Part shown: in pieces, positions 1 to 6,508 of the stretch | How positions within the stretch are numbered: the first letter of the stretch is position 1 | Layout: the number at the start of each line of letters is the position of its first letter | Source of the DNA: an uncultured Ruminococcus sp. | Lineage (GTDB): Bacteria > Bacillota > Clostridia > Oscillospirales > Acutalibacteraceae | DNA: 10,800 nucleotides | Direction: 5' to 3' | Assembly: GCA_902766305.1 (NCBI GenBank) | Contig: CACXDE010000150.1 | Span: 1 to 10,800 of the forward strand | Made by a program: the position numbers and the translations under genes | The notes under the pieces: generated by a model | What the model saw: the letters and a program-made list of their open reading frames with translations, nothing else | Databases searched by the model: none | What the model was told of the DNA's origin: nothing

Positions 1-162
1 GCTACAACTACTCCTTCAACAACAACACCTGCTGCAACAACAGATACAGCTGAATCACCTGCTACAGGCGATACAACATCTGCTATTGCACTCGTTGCTG
101 TAGTTCTTGCATCACTTGGCACAGCTGTTGTTATGACAAAGAAAGCTTCTGCTAAGGACTAA
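1..162 (+). CDS. C-terminal end of a Thr/Pro/Ala-rich surface protein with a wall-sorting-like tail (partial)
   Basis: The frame is open from the first base to a TAA at 160-162, and the gene begins outside the window. The visible 53 residues are a linker of Thr, Pro and Ala, then ESPATGD, then about 20 hydrophobic residues (IALVAVVLASLGTAVVM), and a short basic tail KKASAKD. This order (LPXTG-like motif, membrane segment, positive tail) is that of Gram-positive sortase substrates, and SPxTGD is a variant of the canonical LPXTG. I infer an exported, wall- or membrane-anchored protein; the function of its missing part cannot be judged. It converges on the phage operon and shares a terminator with it. 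A simple C-terminal membrane anchor without sortase processing is also possible. Confidence 0.75.
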   Translation, partial: ATTTPSTTTPAATTDTAESPATGDTTSAIALVAVVLASLGTAVVMTKKASAKD

Positions 163-199
163 TTTTTAGTTTTGATCTATACTGAAAATTAAAAAAATT

Positions 200-235
200 G
201 CGCCTCTTTGCTGATAAAGCAGAGAGGCGTTTTTT
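200..235. terminator. Bidirectional intrinsic terminator between the host gene and the phage operon
   Basis: Bases 201-212 pair with 218-229 (12 bp, one G-T wobble) around a five-base loop, followed by six T at 230-235. On the other side an A-run at 191-197 gives a U-tract to leftward transcripts. It lies 38 bases after the stop of the rightward gene and directly abuts the stop codon (235-237) of the last phage gene, so it ends both units. Confidence 0.9.
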
Positions 236-690
236 CACGTCTGTACAGCAGAAAGCGTGAAATCAGTATTAAGAGGCATAAGCATACCCATTTTTGCTTC
301 GATGTAGCTTATCTGATCCTCATCAAGAACGTCAGAGGTTTCATATTCAACCGTTTGACCGTTTTCTGTAAGGCTGCCGCTGATGCAGAAAAGATCTCCG
401 AGATTATTCCATAGGGATATGCGTCCGTTTTTATCGTTTATTGTTGACCTTGCAAGGCACATGGAGCGTACCTGTTCGTCAGAATAATCGTTTTCACTCA
501 GACCATATAGTTCAGCGCAGTAATGAAGACCTTCATCTGAGGCAGTTTGCAGAAACATTTCTGTTTTAATTGAGCCGATTATATCATATATGCTTTGAAG
601 CTCTGCTGATACAGCATATAATTCAGCAGGATCAGGATATTCGTAATCTTTTATGCGCAGATGTTCATTCAAGGATTCTATAGCAGTCAA
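235..690 (-). CDS. gpI/XkdU-like baseplate protein, last gene of the operon
   Basis: This 151-aa protein directly follows the gpJ-like gene, the place of gpI (P2) or XkdU (PBSX). Residues 29-65 carry the pattern AEL..IY..I.SIK..MFLQTAS..GL....E.YGLS, typical of the N-terminal helical part of this family. In contractile-tail phages gpI sits on the baseplate beside gpJ and helps attach the fibre. The protein is shorter than the usual about 180-200 aa. The start is a TTG at 690-688; AGGAGG seven bases upstream supports it, and that site overlaps the TAG of gpJ (704-702), so the two genes are coupled. No tail-fibre gene follows: the stop codon touches the terminator. The family call rests on position and pattern, without a search. 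Confidence 0.7.
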   Translation of the reverse strand: MTAIESLNEHLRIKDYEYPDPAELYAVSAELQSIYDIIGSIKTEMFLQTASDEGLHYCAELYGLSENDYSDEQVRSMCLARSTINDKNGRISLWNNLGDLFCISGSLTENGQTVEYETSDVLDEDQISYIEAKMGMLMPLNTDFTLSAVQT

Positions 691-701
691 ATGCCCACCT
701 C

Positions 702-1754
702 CTATGCTGTAGTTATCGTTATATTGCCAAGCTTGAGAAGAGCGGATGATGCAGCCGAAACGTCAGCCATATTTACAAATGTATAATTCTCTATACCGTC
801 GGCAGCTATTATCTGCGCACCTAATTTATTCAGCTTAAGGTCTTCTCCGACCCTGAGTTCTGAAAAGAATTTTCGTACAGCATTTTCAGTGCTGCTGCGC
901 GCATTGCTTACAATATAATTGTCTTGAATATTAATCCGTACACTTACATCAATTGTTACGATAGAAGCTGAATATGCGATCATATTAACTCCGGGTATAC
1001 GGTTTTCGTTTATAAGCTCCTGTACACTGCTTACTGCTGACGCATCGGCAGCACCTCCTTTTGCGGCGACAAAAACATGGACAGTATTTCCTGAACCGGC
1101 ATTTTCTACAACATTTGCAGAAAAAACGCCTGGCACGGATTCCGCCAATTTACGGTAAAAAGCAGGATTCATACCGTTAGAAATGTTCCTGAAGCTGTCT
1201 ACAATTCTTTTTCTTAGAGACTCGTCAGTTTCATCATCAGTGCCGCCGCCAATAGCCGAAGAATTTGTTATACTGATACCGCTTGAAAAATATGTAACAA
1301 CCGTTGTAACAGAGGATGACGGAATATTGAATCTGCTGCCGCTGTATTTGGCCTGAACGCTGACAAAGGTACTTCCGCTTCCCTGATATATAAAGGCATC
1401 CTCTGTGCTTACATATTCAAGCTCTCCGTCTGATGTAGAAAAAACTGTACCTGCGGGTATGCTGAGATCATATTCAAGCGGACTGTCTACCCTTACAACG
1501 ACAGTACCGGAAGCTTTGTTTCCCTGATGTCTGCTAAGCCCTCTTTGAAAAGCGTGTTTGTCAAGCTCACTTCCAGAAGCTGTAGAAACAAACATTGATC
1601 TCTTTATGCTGTCAAGCTGACAGTATAAAGCGTGTATTTCGCCTGCCATAACAGAAAGCCGGCATTCAGTGTCGCTGTTTTCATCCGGATATGTGCCGCT
1701 GAAATCATAATAATTCTCTTTAAGTCTTGACAGGATATCATAATATGTGTCCAT
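702..1754 (-). CDS. Baseplate J-like protein (gpJ/XkdT family)
   Basis: This 350-aa protein fits the Baseplate_J family, which forms the wedges around the tail hub in contractile-tail phages. Residues 37-75 hold a helical segment with MFVSTASGSELD. Residues 80-160 are a beta-rich part with IPAGTVFSTSDG. The hallmark GGTDDETDESLRKRI lies at 170-184, followed by NPAFYRKLAESVPGV, also typical of the family. The C-terminal half (about 240-350) is the usual alternating alpha/beta part. The ATG at 1754 has no good ribosome site close upstream (GAAGGG is about 18 bases away), so translation probably depends on coupling to the spike gene, whose stop is ten bases upstream. The length is normal for the family and there is no sign of decay. 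Confidence 0.92.
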   Translation of the reverse strand: MDTYYDILSRLKENYYDFSGTYPDENSDTECRLSVMAGEIHALYCQLDSIKRSMFVSTASGSELDKHAFQRGLSRHQGNKASGTVVVRVDSPLEYDLSIPAGTVFSTSDGELEYVSTEDAFIYQGSGSTFVSVQAKYSGSRFNIPSSSVTTVVTYFSSGISITNSSAIGGGTDDETDESLRKRIVDSFRNISNGMNPAFYRKLAESVPGVFSANVVENAGSGNTVHVFVAAKGGAADASAVSSVQELINENRIPGVNMIAYSASIVTIDVSVRINIQDNYIVSNARSSTENAVRKFFSELRVGEDLKLNKLGAQIIAADGIENYTFVNMADVSAASSALLKLGNITITTA

Positions 1755-1764
1755 TGCCGTTATT

Positions 1765-2100
1765 TTACACTTCCCTTCCGTTTATATATACATTGCCGTC
1801 ATTAGACAGTTTTATGGTTGCCCCTCCGTCAGACACAAGAAGAATTTCACCCGGCTCTATATTTCTTTCGTAATAGGGCATTCTTACACCCATACACATT
1901 ACTCCGCTGTCTGTGTGTACAACAACCATGTCATTATATTTGCCGGGGACGCTTATCATACCCGGCGGATTGACTATTTCACATTTTCCCTTGCCCTGGG
2001 CTGACACTGCGGATACGGTAGTATCTATTCCGCTGTCAGCAGAGGCAGTATCTACAGGGCTGTTTTGATTATTGTTTCTTAGATTCATGCTGATCCACAT
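1765..2100 (-). CDS. Short gpV/gp45-like baseplate spike protein
   Basis: This 111-aa protein lies between the hub and gpJ, where phages carry the membrane-piercing spike (P2 gpV, Mu gp45). Residues 1-38 are polar and rich in Ser, Thr, Ala and Asn with no clear fold. Residues 40-90 hold a small beta-rich part (INPPG-like, MVVVHTDSGVMCMGV, PGEILLVSD). Residues 91-108 (GGATIKLSNDGNVYING) match the repeat that starts the triple-stranded beta-helix in such spikes. It is clearly shorter than usual gpV proteins (about 150-200 aa) and I see no full N-terminal OB domain. The start at 2100 has GGAGG nine bases upstream; an alternative ATG at 2088 lies too far from that site. The gene overlaps the end of the hub gene by 32 bases. 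Confidence 0.65.
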   Translation of the reverse strand: MWISMNLRNNNQNSPVDTASADSGIDTTVSAVSAQGKGKCEIVNPPGMISVPGKYNDMVVVHTDSGVMCMGVRMPYYERNIEPGEILLVSDGGATIKLSNDGNVYINGREV

Positions 2101-3013
2101 TGATATTTACCTCCGTAAAAATATTCATTTCCTCGATACCGTTTTTAATGTTGTACTGAATTTCTTTGATTTTGTATGCTCTTCTGTCACCATTTATTTT
2201 TATAATGTCATCAGGCTCGCAGCTGATAAATCCGCAGTATATCATTTCCATTTTCTGATAGGAACTGTCTGATTTGTCTATCATATTTTTTACAGCATCT
2301 GTGCCTCTGATATTTGTGCCGGTAATATTAAGATAACGCTGTCTTTGTATACCGTTTTTTTCGGCAGTGCTGCTTTTAAAGTGCATATCGTAGCTGCCGG
2401 AAGGATATGTTCTTGCGCATATATCAGATATAACTGATCGTCGGCTTATTGTATGCTTAAGATATTTTATGTTTTTTTGCGTTAGCAGTATTTCCCGGGG
2501 GATATTGGTTCCGCTTATATCTATAATACCGTCAGATGATATATCCGGCTTGCAGCCGATGAACTGACCGCAGAATTTAGAAAGCACCGCCCATTCACTC
2601 ATACCCTTTGTTATAATAAGCTCTCCATTGTAGCTTTCAGAGCTTCCGGTAAAGTCTGTAAAGCCGAGGGGGCGAAAATGACGCTCAAAAATAAGATCGA
2701 ATGACGGCAGATGATAGGTCTGCGGAAAAGCCTCATTATCGAGAAGTACAGCTTCTATACTTCGTGCCCTGATAGTAATAAAAGTACCGTTTGCACTTTG
2801 TATTTCAGTCTGTTCATCAATGCAGCCGCAGAAGATGCTTTCACTGCTGCGGATTATTTCTATTCTTTTAAGCTCAGGAAGCTTTGTTTCTGAAATGAAT
2901 TTCCCATAGAATCCATCAGCCGGTGCGTCCCTGTCTTTTATAATGTACAGGCTGATCGGATTATTAAGGAAATGCGTATTTCCCTTTATGTCAGTAAGTA
3001 AAGCTTTTACCAT
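2069..3013 (-). CDS. gpD/XkdQ-like baseplate hub protein
   Basis: This 314-aa protein sits directly after the LysM protein, as XkdQ does after XkdP in PBSX. In family terms (P2 gpD, Mu gp44, T4 gp27), it would form the trimeric central hub that joins the tube to the spike. The sequence is beta-rich throughout. Near residues 135-175 it has a GMSEWAVLSKFCGQ segment followed by PDISSDGIIDISG, resembling the LysM-like insert region of XkdQ/gpD hubs. The C-terminal part (GDRRAYKIKEIQYNI and after) looks like the closing beta domain. The ATG at 3013 has AAGGA seven bases upstream and overlaps the end of the LysM gene by seven bases (ATGGTAA), so they are coupled. The reading frame is intact and of usual length. 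Confidence 0.75.
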   Translation of the reverse strand: MVKALLTDIKGNTHFLNNPISLYIIKDRDAPADGFYGKFISETKLPELKRIEIIRSSESIFCGCIDEQTEIQSANGTFITIRARSIEAVLLDNEAFPQTYHLPSFDLIFERHFRPLGFTDFTGSSESYNGELIITKGMSEWAVLSKFCGQFIGCKPDISSDGIIDISGTNIPREILLTQKNIKYLKHTISRRSVISDICARTYPSGSYDMHFKSSTAEKNGIQRQRYLNITGTNIRGTDAVKNMIDKSDSSYQKMEMIYCGFISCEPDDIIKINGDRRAYKIKEIQYNIKNGIEEMNIFTEVNINVDQHESKKQ

Positions 3014-3504
3014 AAAATGATCCTTTCGTTAATGTCAATAGTTCTGTCAGGTCTTTCAATATGCGGATTCAGCTGTACAAGTATGTCAATATTTATACCG
3101 TAAATATTGCTGATATCCCAAAGACAGTTTGTGCCTTTGCTGTAAATGATTTTTGGTGCCGGGGAAATTTTTTCCCTGGCATTAATAATAAAGCGGAAAC
3201 GGTATCTTATAACATTTTCTGTATCGCTGAATACTTTTTCCAATTTTTCGGGATAAGCAAATACCGCATTATCGTCCGGCAGATGAAGAATACCGCCCTC
3301 TGACATTTCTGCACTCAGATTTTCAAAGCTTTCGAGACAGTTTTCGCCGAAAAATTCACCCTCACCATTTATAACGGTTGTTTTATATCCGCAGTCATTA
3401 ATGATAGTCTGACCGTATGCACCATAATTTGCTGATATTCTGTTTCCAGTGCTGACAATAAGTATTTCCGGATCGACAGGGAATTCAAAATTTCTGAATT
3501 TCAC
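3007..3504 (-). CDS. LysM-domain tail/baseplate protein (XkdP-like)
   Basis: A 165-aa protein with two parts. Residues 1-108 contain GNRISANYGAYGQ, GEGEFFG and ILHLPDDNAVFAYPEKLE, followed by a YRFRFI strand; this resembles the N-terminal domain of phage proteins named for DNA circularisation. Residues 120-165 (IIYSKGTNCLWDISNIYGIN, then LVQLNPHI and NERIILW) form a LysM motif. In PBSX-type tails the LysM protein lies between the tape measure and the hub gene; here it follows a 46-aa gene instead. The GTG start at 3504-3502 overlaps the previous stop as GTGA and has GGAGG seven bases upstream. I infer a structural role binding the hub, not the cell-wall role LysM has in enzymes. Confidence 0.75.
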   Translation of the reverse strand: MKFRNFEFPVDPEILIVSTGNRISANYGAYGQTIINDCGYKTTVINGEGEFFGENCLESFENLSAEMSEGGILHLPDDNAVFAYPEKLEKVFSDTENVIRYRFRFIINAREKISPAPKIIYSKGTNCLWDISNIYGINIDILVQLNPHIERPDRTIDINERIILW

Positions 3505-3641
3505 TGTATCTCCTCCGCAGCATTTAGTGTTCTGTCATATCTCATCATATCCGACATAATAATATCTGAGAGAGTTCTCAAACTTTCTGTATCCGCCTCA
3601 CGATCGCTGTAAGCAGTTTCATTTATATTTTCTTTGTCCAT
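3501..3641 (-). CDS. 46-aa acidic, probably helical protein at the tape-measure position
   Basis: The ATG at 3641-3639 begins immediately after the TAA (3644-3642) of the tube-like gene, has GGAGG seven bases upstream, and ends in a TGA that overlaps the next GTG start (GTGA). So it is a properly spaced, translationally coupled gene. The protein (MDKENINETAYSDREADTES, then LRTLSDIIMSDMMRYDRT and a short acidic end) is polar and mostly helix-prone, with no Cys and no membrane segment. I do not recognise a family. In long-tailed phages this slot, between tube and LysM/hub genes, holds the tail chaperones and the long tape measure. It may be a relic, a miniature replacement, or a small assembly factor. 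Confidence 0.75.
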   Translation of the reverse strand: MDKENINETAYSDREADTESLRTLSDIIMSDMMRYDRTLNAAEEIQ

Positions 3642-4025
3642 TTATATCTCCTCCGTATTCATATTCAGAGCAGAAATGCTGATATGTTCGCTGAAGCTTT
3701 TGCTGTCTGCTGCTGCTTCGATATCCTCCCACATACAGCCCCTGCAAATAATTCTTGTTCCGTCTGTTTCAAAAGTTAATGTAAAGTTATCCATATCAGA
3801 AAAATTGCAGTTTACAAAAGGTTTTCTGAAAAGGATATTTTCAAGCGTTATCTTATAGCGGATTTTAGTTCTTACAATACCTGTATCTTCACTGTGCATA
3901 ATAGATCGTATCCTATGAATTTCAGATATTTTTCTGATACGTGCCTTCTGCACCTGAAGAACCGGATTGCCGTCCACGTATACTGTAACATCTCTGCCGC
4001 ACAGGCATTCTTCATTATTGATGAT
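3642..4025 (-). CDS. Tail-tube-like protein, probably started at AUC
   Basis: A beta-rich protein that I place as a tube-like protein by its position after the neck genes and by GRDVTVYVDGNPVLQVQKAR, reminiscent of the start of XkdM-type tubes; this is a weak call. The frame continues upstream of the first GTG (3977), and the extra residues NEECLCGRDVTVYV look like real protein. No ATG, GTG or TTG exists further up. GGAGG at 4037-4033 points, with the seven-base spacing used by the neighbours, to an ATC at 4025-4023, giving 127 aa (ATC ATC AAT AAT GAA). Starting at GTG 3977 would give 111 aa and lose a likely first beta strand. The stop is followed directly by the next ATG. Confidence 0.6.
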   Translation of the reverse strand: MINNEECLCGRDVTVYVDGNPVLQVQKARIRKISEIHRIRSIMHSEDTGIVRTKIRYKITLENILFRKPFVNCNFSDMDNFTLTFETDGTRIICRGCMWEDIEAAADSKSFSEHISISALNMNTEEI

Positions 4026-4030
4026 AGTAC

Positions 4031-4038
4031 CACCTCCA
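4031..4038 (-). promoter_or_regulatory. Ribosome binding site that decides the AUC start
   Basis: On the minus strand this reads TGGAGGTG, a strong Shine-Dalgarno sequence, three bases after the stop of the preceding gene (4045-4043). Seven bases after GGAGG comes ATC (4025-4023), not a usual start codon. No ATG, GTG or TTG in the frame of the downstream gene lies within reach. An out-of-frame ATG at 4015 exists but leads into an unrelated frame. Confidence 0.6.
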
Positions 4039-4042
4039 GAGT

Positions 4043-4438
4043 TTATGATGTTTTTCTTCTTATCTGTCTGAATATCAGTGTAAGTTCAATTGAATACACT
4101 GAAAGATCAGAATCATATTCACATTTACCTGCTGACATGGATGTTATCATTCTCTCTGTATCGCACTGTGTTATTTCCATGCAAAGCTCCCTGCACATCT
4201 GACGGCAGAAGCTTTCTCCTGACAGTTCGTTTGTTCTTACAGTAATACTCAGAAATTCGCTGTACAGTTCGCTCTCTCCGCCCAAAAGGTACTGGCTGTC
4301 TTCACCGGTTACGGAATAAGTGACAAGAGGTTTTTCCTGAGGGAAAGAAATATTGTTTTCATTTTCTGCACTGCAAAAACTGAAATTACCGCTTTGTGAT
4401 GATATGATCCTTTCCATAAGTTCTTCACTGTAATACAT
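4043..4438 (-). CDS. Neck or tail-terminator-like protein
   Basis: This 131-aa protein is the third small gene after the capsid gene. Its length and place suit a tail terminator (head-tail joining protein of the lambda gpU type). Visible parts are an N-terminal helix with a polar stretch (1-30), a beta-rich middle (PLVTYSVTGEDSQYLLGG, EFLSITVRTN), a helix with RQMCRELCMEITQCDTERM at about 83-101, and a final strand YSIELTLIFRQIRRK. This strand-strand-helix-strand order fits terminator folds, but I recognise no diagnostic motif. The ATG at 4438 has AGGTG seven bases upstream. A tail terminator is needed only if some tube is made, so its presence argues for a short tube. Confidence 0.5.
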   Translation of the reverse strand: MYYSEELMERIISSQSGNFSFCSAENENNISFPQEKPLVTYSVTGEDSQYLLGGESELYSEFLSITVRTNELSGESFCRQMCRELCMEITQCDTERMITSMSAGKCEYDSDLSVYSIELTLIFRQIRRKTS

Positions 4439-4444
4439 TGTATT

Positions 4445-4762
4445 TCACCTTTTTTTTACACAGGCCGCACAGTAATCACCCCAGCGGCTTGTGTAAATAT
4501 CCTTCCATAGTATATAGTATTCATTTTCTCCATCACTGACAGTATCGCCTCTGACTGTATTCTCCAAAAAAGACCGTGAGGTATAAAGCATAAATTTTTC
4601 CGGTTCATATCTGAATGAACCCTTATGTGAAATACCTCCGTCAGAGCTTTTGCGGTTCCTTACGGGGATAAGTATCCCCGTAAGGTTCGCAGTAGTATCT
4701 CTTGTATGTACAGTCAGCGGTATGCCAAAGCGACGGAATACACTGCCGAATATATCCTTCAT
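4445..4762 (-). CDS. Head-completion (stopper-like) or minor capsid protein
   Basis: This 105-aa protein is the second small gene after the capsid gene, the usual site of the head-closure or stopper protein (SPP1 gp16, HK97 gp7 type). The sequence begins with a short amphipathic stretch (MKDIFGSVFRRFG). It then alternates short strands (LTVHTRDTTANLTGILIPV, FMLYTSRS, NEYYILWKDIYTS), as in the small beta-barrel stoppers, and ends CAACVKKR. The ATG at 4762 has GGAG seven bases upstream and follows the previous stop by two bases. Codons near residues 27-35 contain a perfect palindrome (4658-4685). The role rests on gene order and fold impression. Confidence 0.5.
   Translation of the reverse strand: MKDIFGSVFRRFGIPLTVHTRDTTANLTGILIPVRNRKSSDGGISHKGSFRYEPEKFMLYTSRSFLENTVRGDTVSDGENEYYILWKDIYTSRWGDYCAACVKKR
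4658..4685. repeat. Perfect 28-base inverted repeat inside a neck gene
   Basis: Bases 4658-4670 are the exact reverse complement of 4673-4685, leaving an AG centre: arms of 13 bp, each with CCTTACGGGGATA. In RNA it would form a stable hairpin in either strand, with a realistic loop of four to eight bases. It codes for LTGILIPVR. No T-run follows on the minus strand, so it is not a standard terminator. Confidence 0.85.
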
Positions 4763-4764
4763 TC

Positions 4765-5124
4765 TTACACTCCTTTAAAAGCAAAGGCTTCATCACATAA
4801 AAGATCCCTTATTTCAAAGAATGCCTGACGGCAAACCTTTTCGGCAGCTTCAGCCTGATCTATCAGGTTCTGTCTGACTGACAGTTCTCCGACTTTTATT
4901 TCTGACGCATTACCGTCTGTTGCACAGATAAGTAAATATCTATAACAGGCAGAAGCGGCAGCCGCAAAGCATATACTGCTTAGTCTGTCATTTTGCGGCG
5001 CAGAGATAAGCCTGTTCAAAATTTGTTCTGCGGCCTTTTCACACAGAAATTTATATCTGACCGCATTCTCCTTATCAAGCCCTGTCAGACGGCAGAAAAT
5101 ATTAAAGATATATTCAATATCCAC
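4765..5124 (-). CDS. Head-tail connector-like protein (gp6/gp15 type position)
   Basis: This 119-aa, mainly helical protein comes first after the major capsid gene, the standard position of the adaptor ring that docks under the portal (HK97 gp6, SPP1 gp15). The helical content is clear: MDIEYIFNIFCRLTGL, AVRYKFLCEKAAEQILNRLI, ICFAAAASACYRYLLICA, and a long C-terminal helix from about residue 78. This all-helix layout agrees with the adaptor fold, though I see no signature motif. The start is a GTG at 5124-5122 with AAGGAGG seven bases upstream; the capsid TAA (5139-5137) overlaps that ribosome site. The stop is two bases before the next ATG. Confidence 0.6.
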   Translation of the reverse strand: MDIEYIFNIFCRLTGLDKENAVRYKFLCEKAAEQILNRLISAPQNDRLSSICFAAAASACYRYLLICATDGNASEIKVGELSVRQNLIDQAEAAEKVCRQAFFEIRDLLCDEAFAFKGV

Positions 5125-5136
5125 CGCTTGTCCTCC

Positions 5137-6147
5137 TTAATATGTAAGTACCTTGGATGCGTCAGGGAATATCTTTGTAAAGCCTGAAATGCAGCTGATA
5201 GAGGTTCTTTCAAGCTGTCTGTCAATGAGCCTGTCATGATCCATTAAGATGCCGCCTGACTGCACCATTTCAAGAGCGCAGTTTTTATCCAGACCAACAA
5301 TCTTGTTTCCGCTTATGCCGGGTACATGAAGAAGCTTTGCGCCGAGCGGAGTTACCATTTTACCGCTGCCGTGAAAATTGAGTCCTGCGCGGGAATCCTT
5401 CATTTCATTCAGGGAAAGAATTTTAATTATTCCTCCAGCCGGTGAAAGTATAGTATTAAGCTCATAGGGATCAATATTGCTCCAGAGATTCAGAAGATCC
5501 TGATATGTTATCTCAGAGTTTGACGCAGAGCTTACAGTACCTGCTGCCGGACTGTTATCATCACCGTTTATAATGACGTTTACAGCGTCTTCAAGCTGCT
5601 GCCTTGCTATATATGCGCCTATCTGACGCAGGGTGACAGTAAAGATATCCAGCTTCTGAAATTTGACTGCTTCGTAAGAGGCAACAAGCATCCTGCCTCT
5701 TTTCTGGAGCTTTACAAGGTTTTCGCTGCTTTTGATATTTGTCTGTGGAAGGTAAGCACCTTCGTTTACAGGCTTGAGTGACTTTTCTTCCGCACCCGGA
5801 ACCGAAACTACAGAGCGGTAGTCAAGACCGTCTATTATAGTTTTAGCAGCGATTATATCCGGCAGAATGTCAGCCCTTTCCATGCCCTGTCTTACTGCTC
5901 TTGAAACATATTCCGGGAACAGTGCAGCGCTGTCGCTTGTCTGGAAGAATTTGCCCACACAGTCCGAATTATTGCCGCCTACCTTTATGTCAAATCTTTT
6001 CAGCTGTCTCTGATAAGCGTCAAGTCCTTCAAGCTGAGTGTTTCTGTAGTTTTCAGAAGGATCAAGCTCCTCAAGTATCTCTGTGAAGGAGCGGTTTCCG
6101 TTTGCATACATACCCTTTTCAAGTTTAATGTTGTCAAAAAATGCCAT
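5137..6147 (-). CDS. Major capsid protein, HK97-like fold
   Basis: A 336-aa protein downstream of protease, scaffold and decoration genes, where the major capsid protein belongs. Residues 60-110 (CVGKFFQTSDSAALFPEYVS then RQGMERADILPDIIAAKT) match the start of the mature shell part and N-arm region in Firmicutes HK97-type capsids. The strand LQKRGRMLVASYEAVKFQKL, the spine-like helix DIFTVTLRQIGAYIARQQL with EDAVNVIINGDD, and the closing beta/A-domain from about 210 (DLLNLWSNIDPYELNTILSP) agree with that fold. The N-terminal 55 residues are charged and helical but short for a scaffolding delta domain, which fits the separate scaffold gene. The ATG at 6147 has AAGGAGG nine bases upstream. Confidence 0.88.
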   Translation of the reverse strand: MAFFDNIKLEKGMYANGNRSFTEILEELDPSENYRNTQLEGLDAYQRQLKRFDIKVGGNNSDCVGKFFQTSDSAALFPEYVSRAVRQGMERADILPDIIAAKTIIDGLDYRSVVSVPGAEEKSLKPVNEGAYLPQTNIKSSENLVKLQKRGRMLVASYEAVKFQKLDIFTVTLRQIGAYIARQQLEDAVNVIINGDDNSPAAGTVSSASNSEITYQDLLNLWSNIDPYELNTILSPAGGIIKILSLNEMKDSRAGLNFHGSGKMVTPLGAKLLHVPGISGNKIVGLDKNCALEMVQSGGILMDHDRLIDRQLERTSISCISGFTKIFPDASKVLTY

Positions 6148-6161
6148 AGTAAATAACCTCC

Positions 6162-6494
6162 TTAAAGAATAAACCCAAATGTTTTTGCTGTAGTATCAAG
6201 ATCAACGATAAGATGTTCTGTACCGTTGCTGTTGTCAAGATTGAGCTTACCGGATGAAGCGGATATCTTGCTGAAACCGACTGCCGGCGCAGTGGTGTAA
6301 GAAGCTCTTGCATAACCGCTCATCTGAACAGCGGCATAGCCGTTTCTTACAGAGCAGCAGATGCCGCAGAATCTTCCTGAAGCCCTCTGTACCTTTCCAT
6401 TGCCGCATATCATAACAGGATCGCCGGCAGTAATATCACCCTGTACTTCAAAGGTGAGAACATTTTCACCAAAACCGTTAAAATTTACATTCAT
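6162..6494 (-). CDS. Small capsid decoration-like protein
   Basis: This 110-aa beta-rich protein lies directly before the capsid gene, as phage decoration or cement proteins often do. It begins MNVNFNGFGENVLTF. It then has EVQGDITAGDPVMICGNGKV, GRFCGICCSVRNGYAAVQMS and a final DTTAKTFGFIL. This pattern (entry strand, G-D-P turn, GYAAVQ strand, closing strand) is that of small capsid-associated beta proteins found beside capsid genes in gut Clostridia, similar in plan to DUF2190-like decoration proteins. The true start is the ATG at 6494, nine bases after GAGGAGG. A TTG at 6512 in the same frame would translate through that ribosome site and is rejected. The role is inferred from position and fold. 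Confidence 0.65.
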   Translation of the reverse strand: MNVNFNGFGENVLTFEVQGDITAGDPVMICGNGKVQRASGRFCGICCSVRNGYAAVQMSGYARASYTTAPAVGFSKISASSGKLNLDNSNGTEHLIVDLDTTAKTFGFIL

Positions 6495-6508
6495 AATAAA
6501 AAACCTCC

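Noticed and set aside
3158..3180. Hairpin of about 10 bp with a three-base loop in the LysM gene
   Set aside because: On the coding strand it has an A-C mismatch (only a wobble on the other strand) and lies in a linker; chance is likely.
4006..4015. Out-of-frame ATG after the ribosome site of the tube-like gene as a possible true start
   Set aside because: It opens a different frame from the long downstream gene and would need a frameshift; the ATC in frame is simpler.
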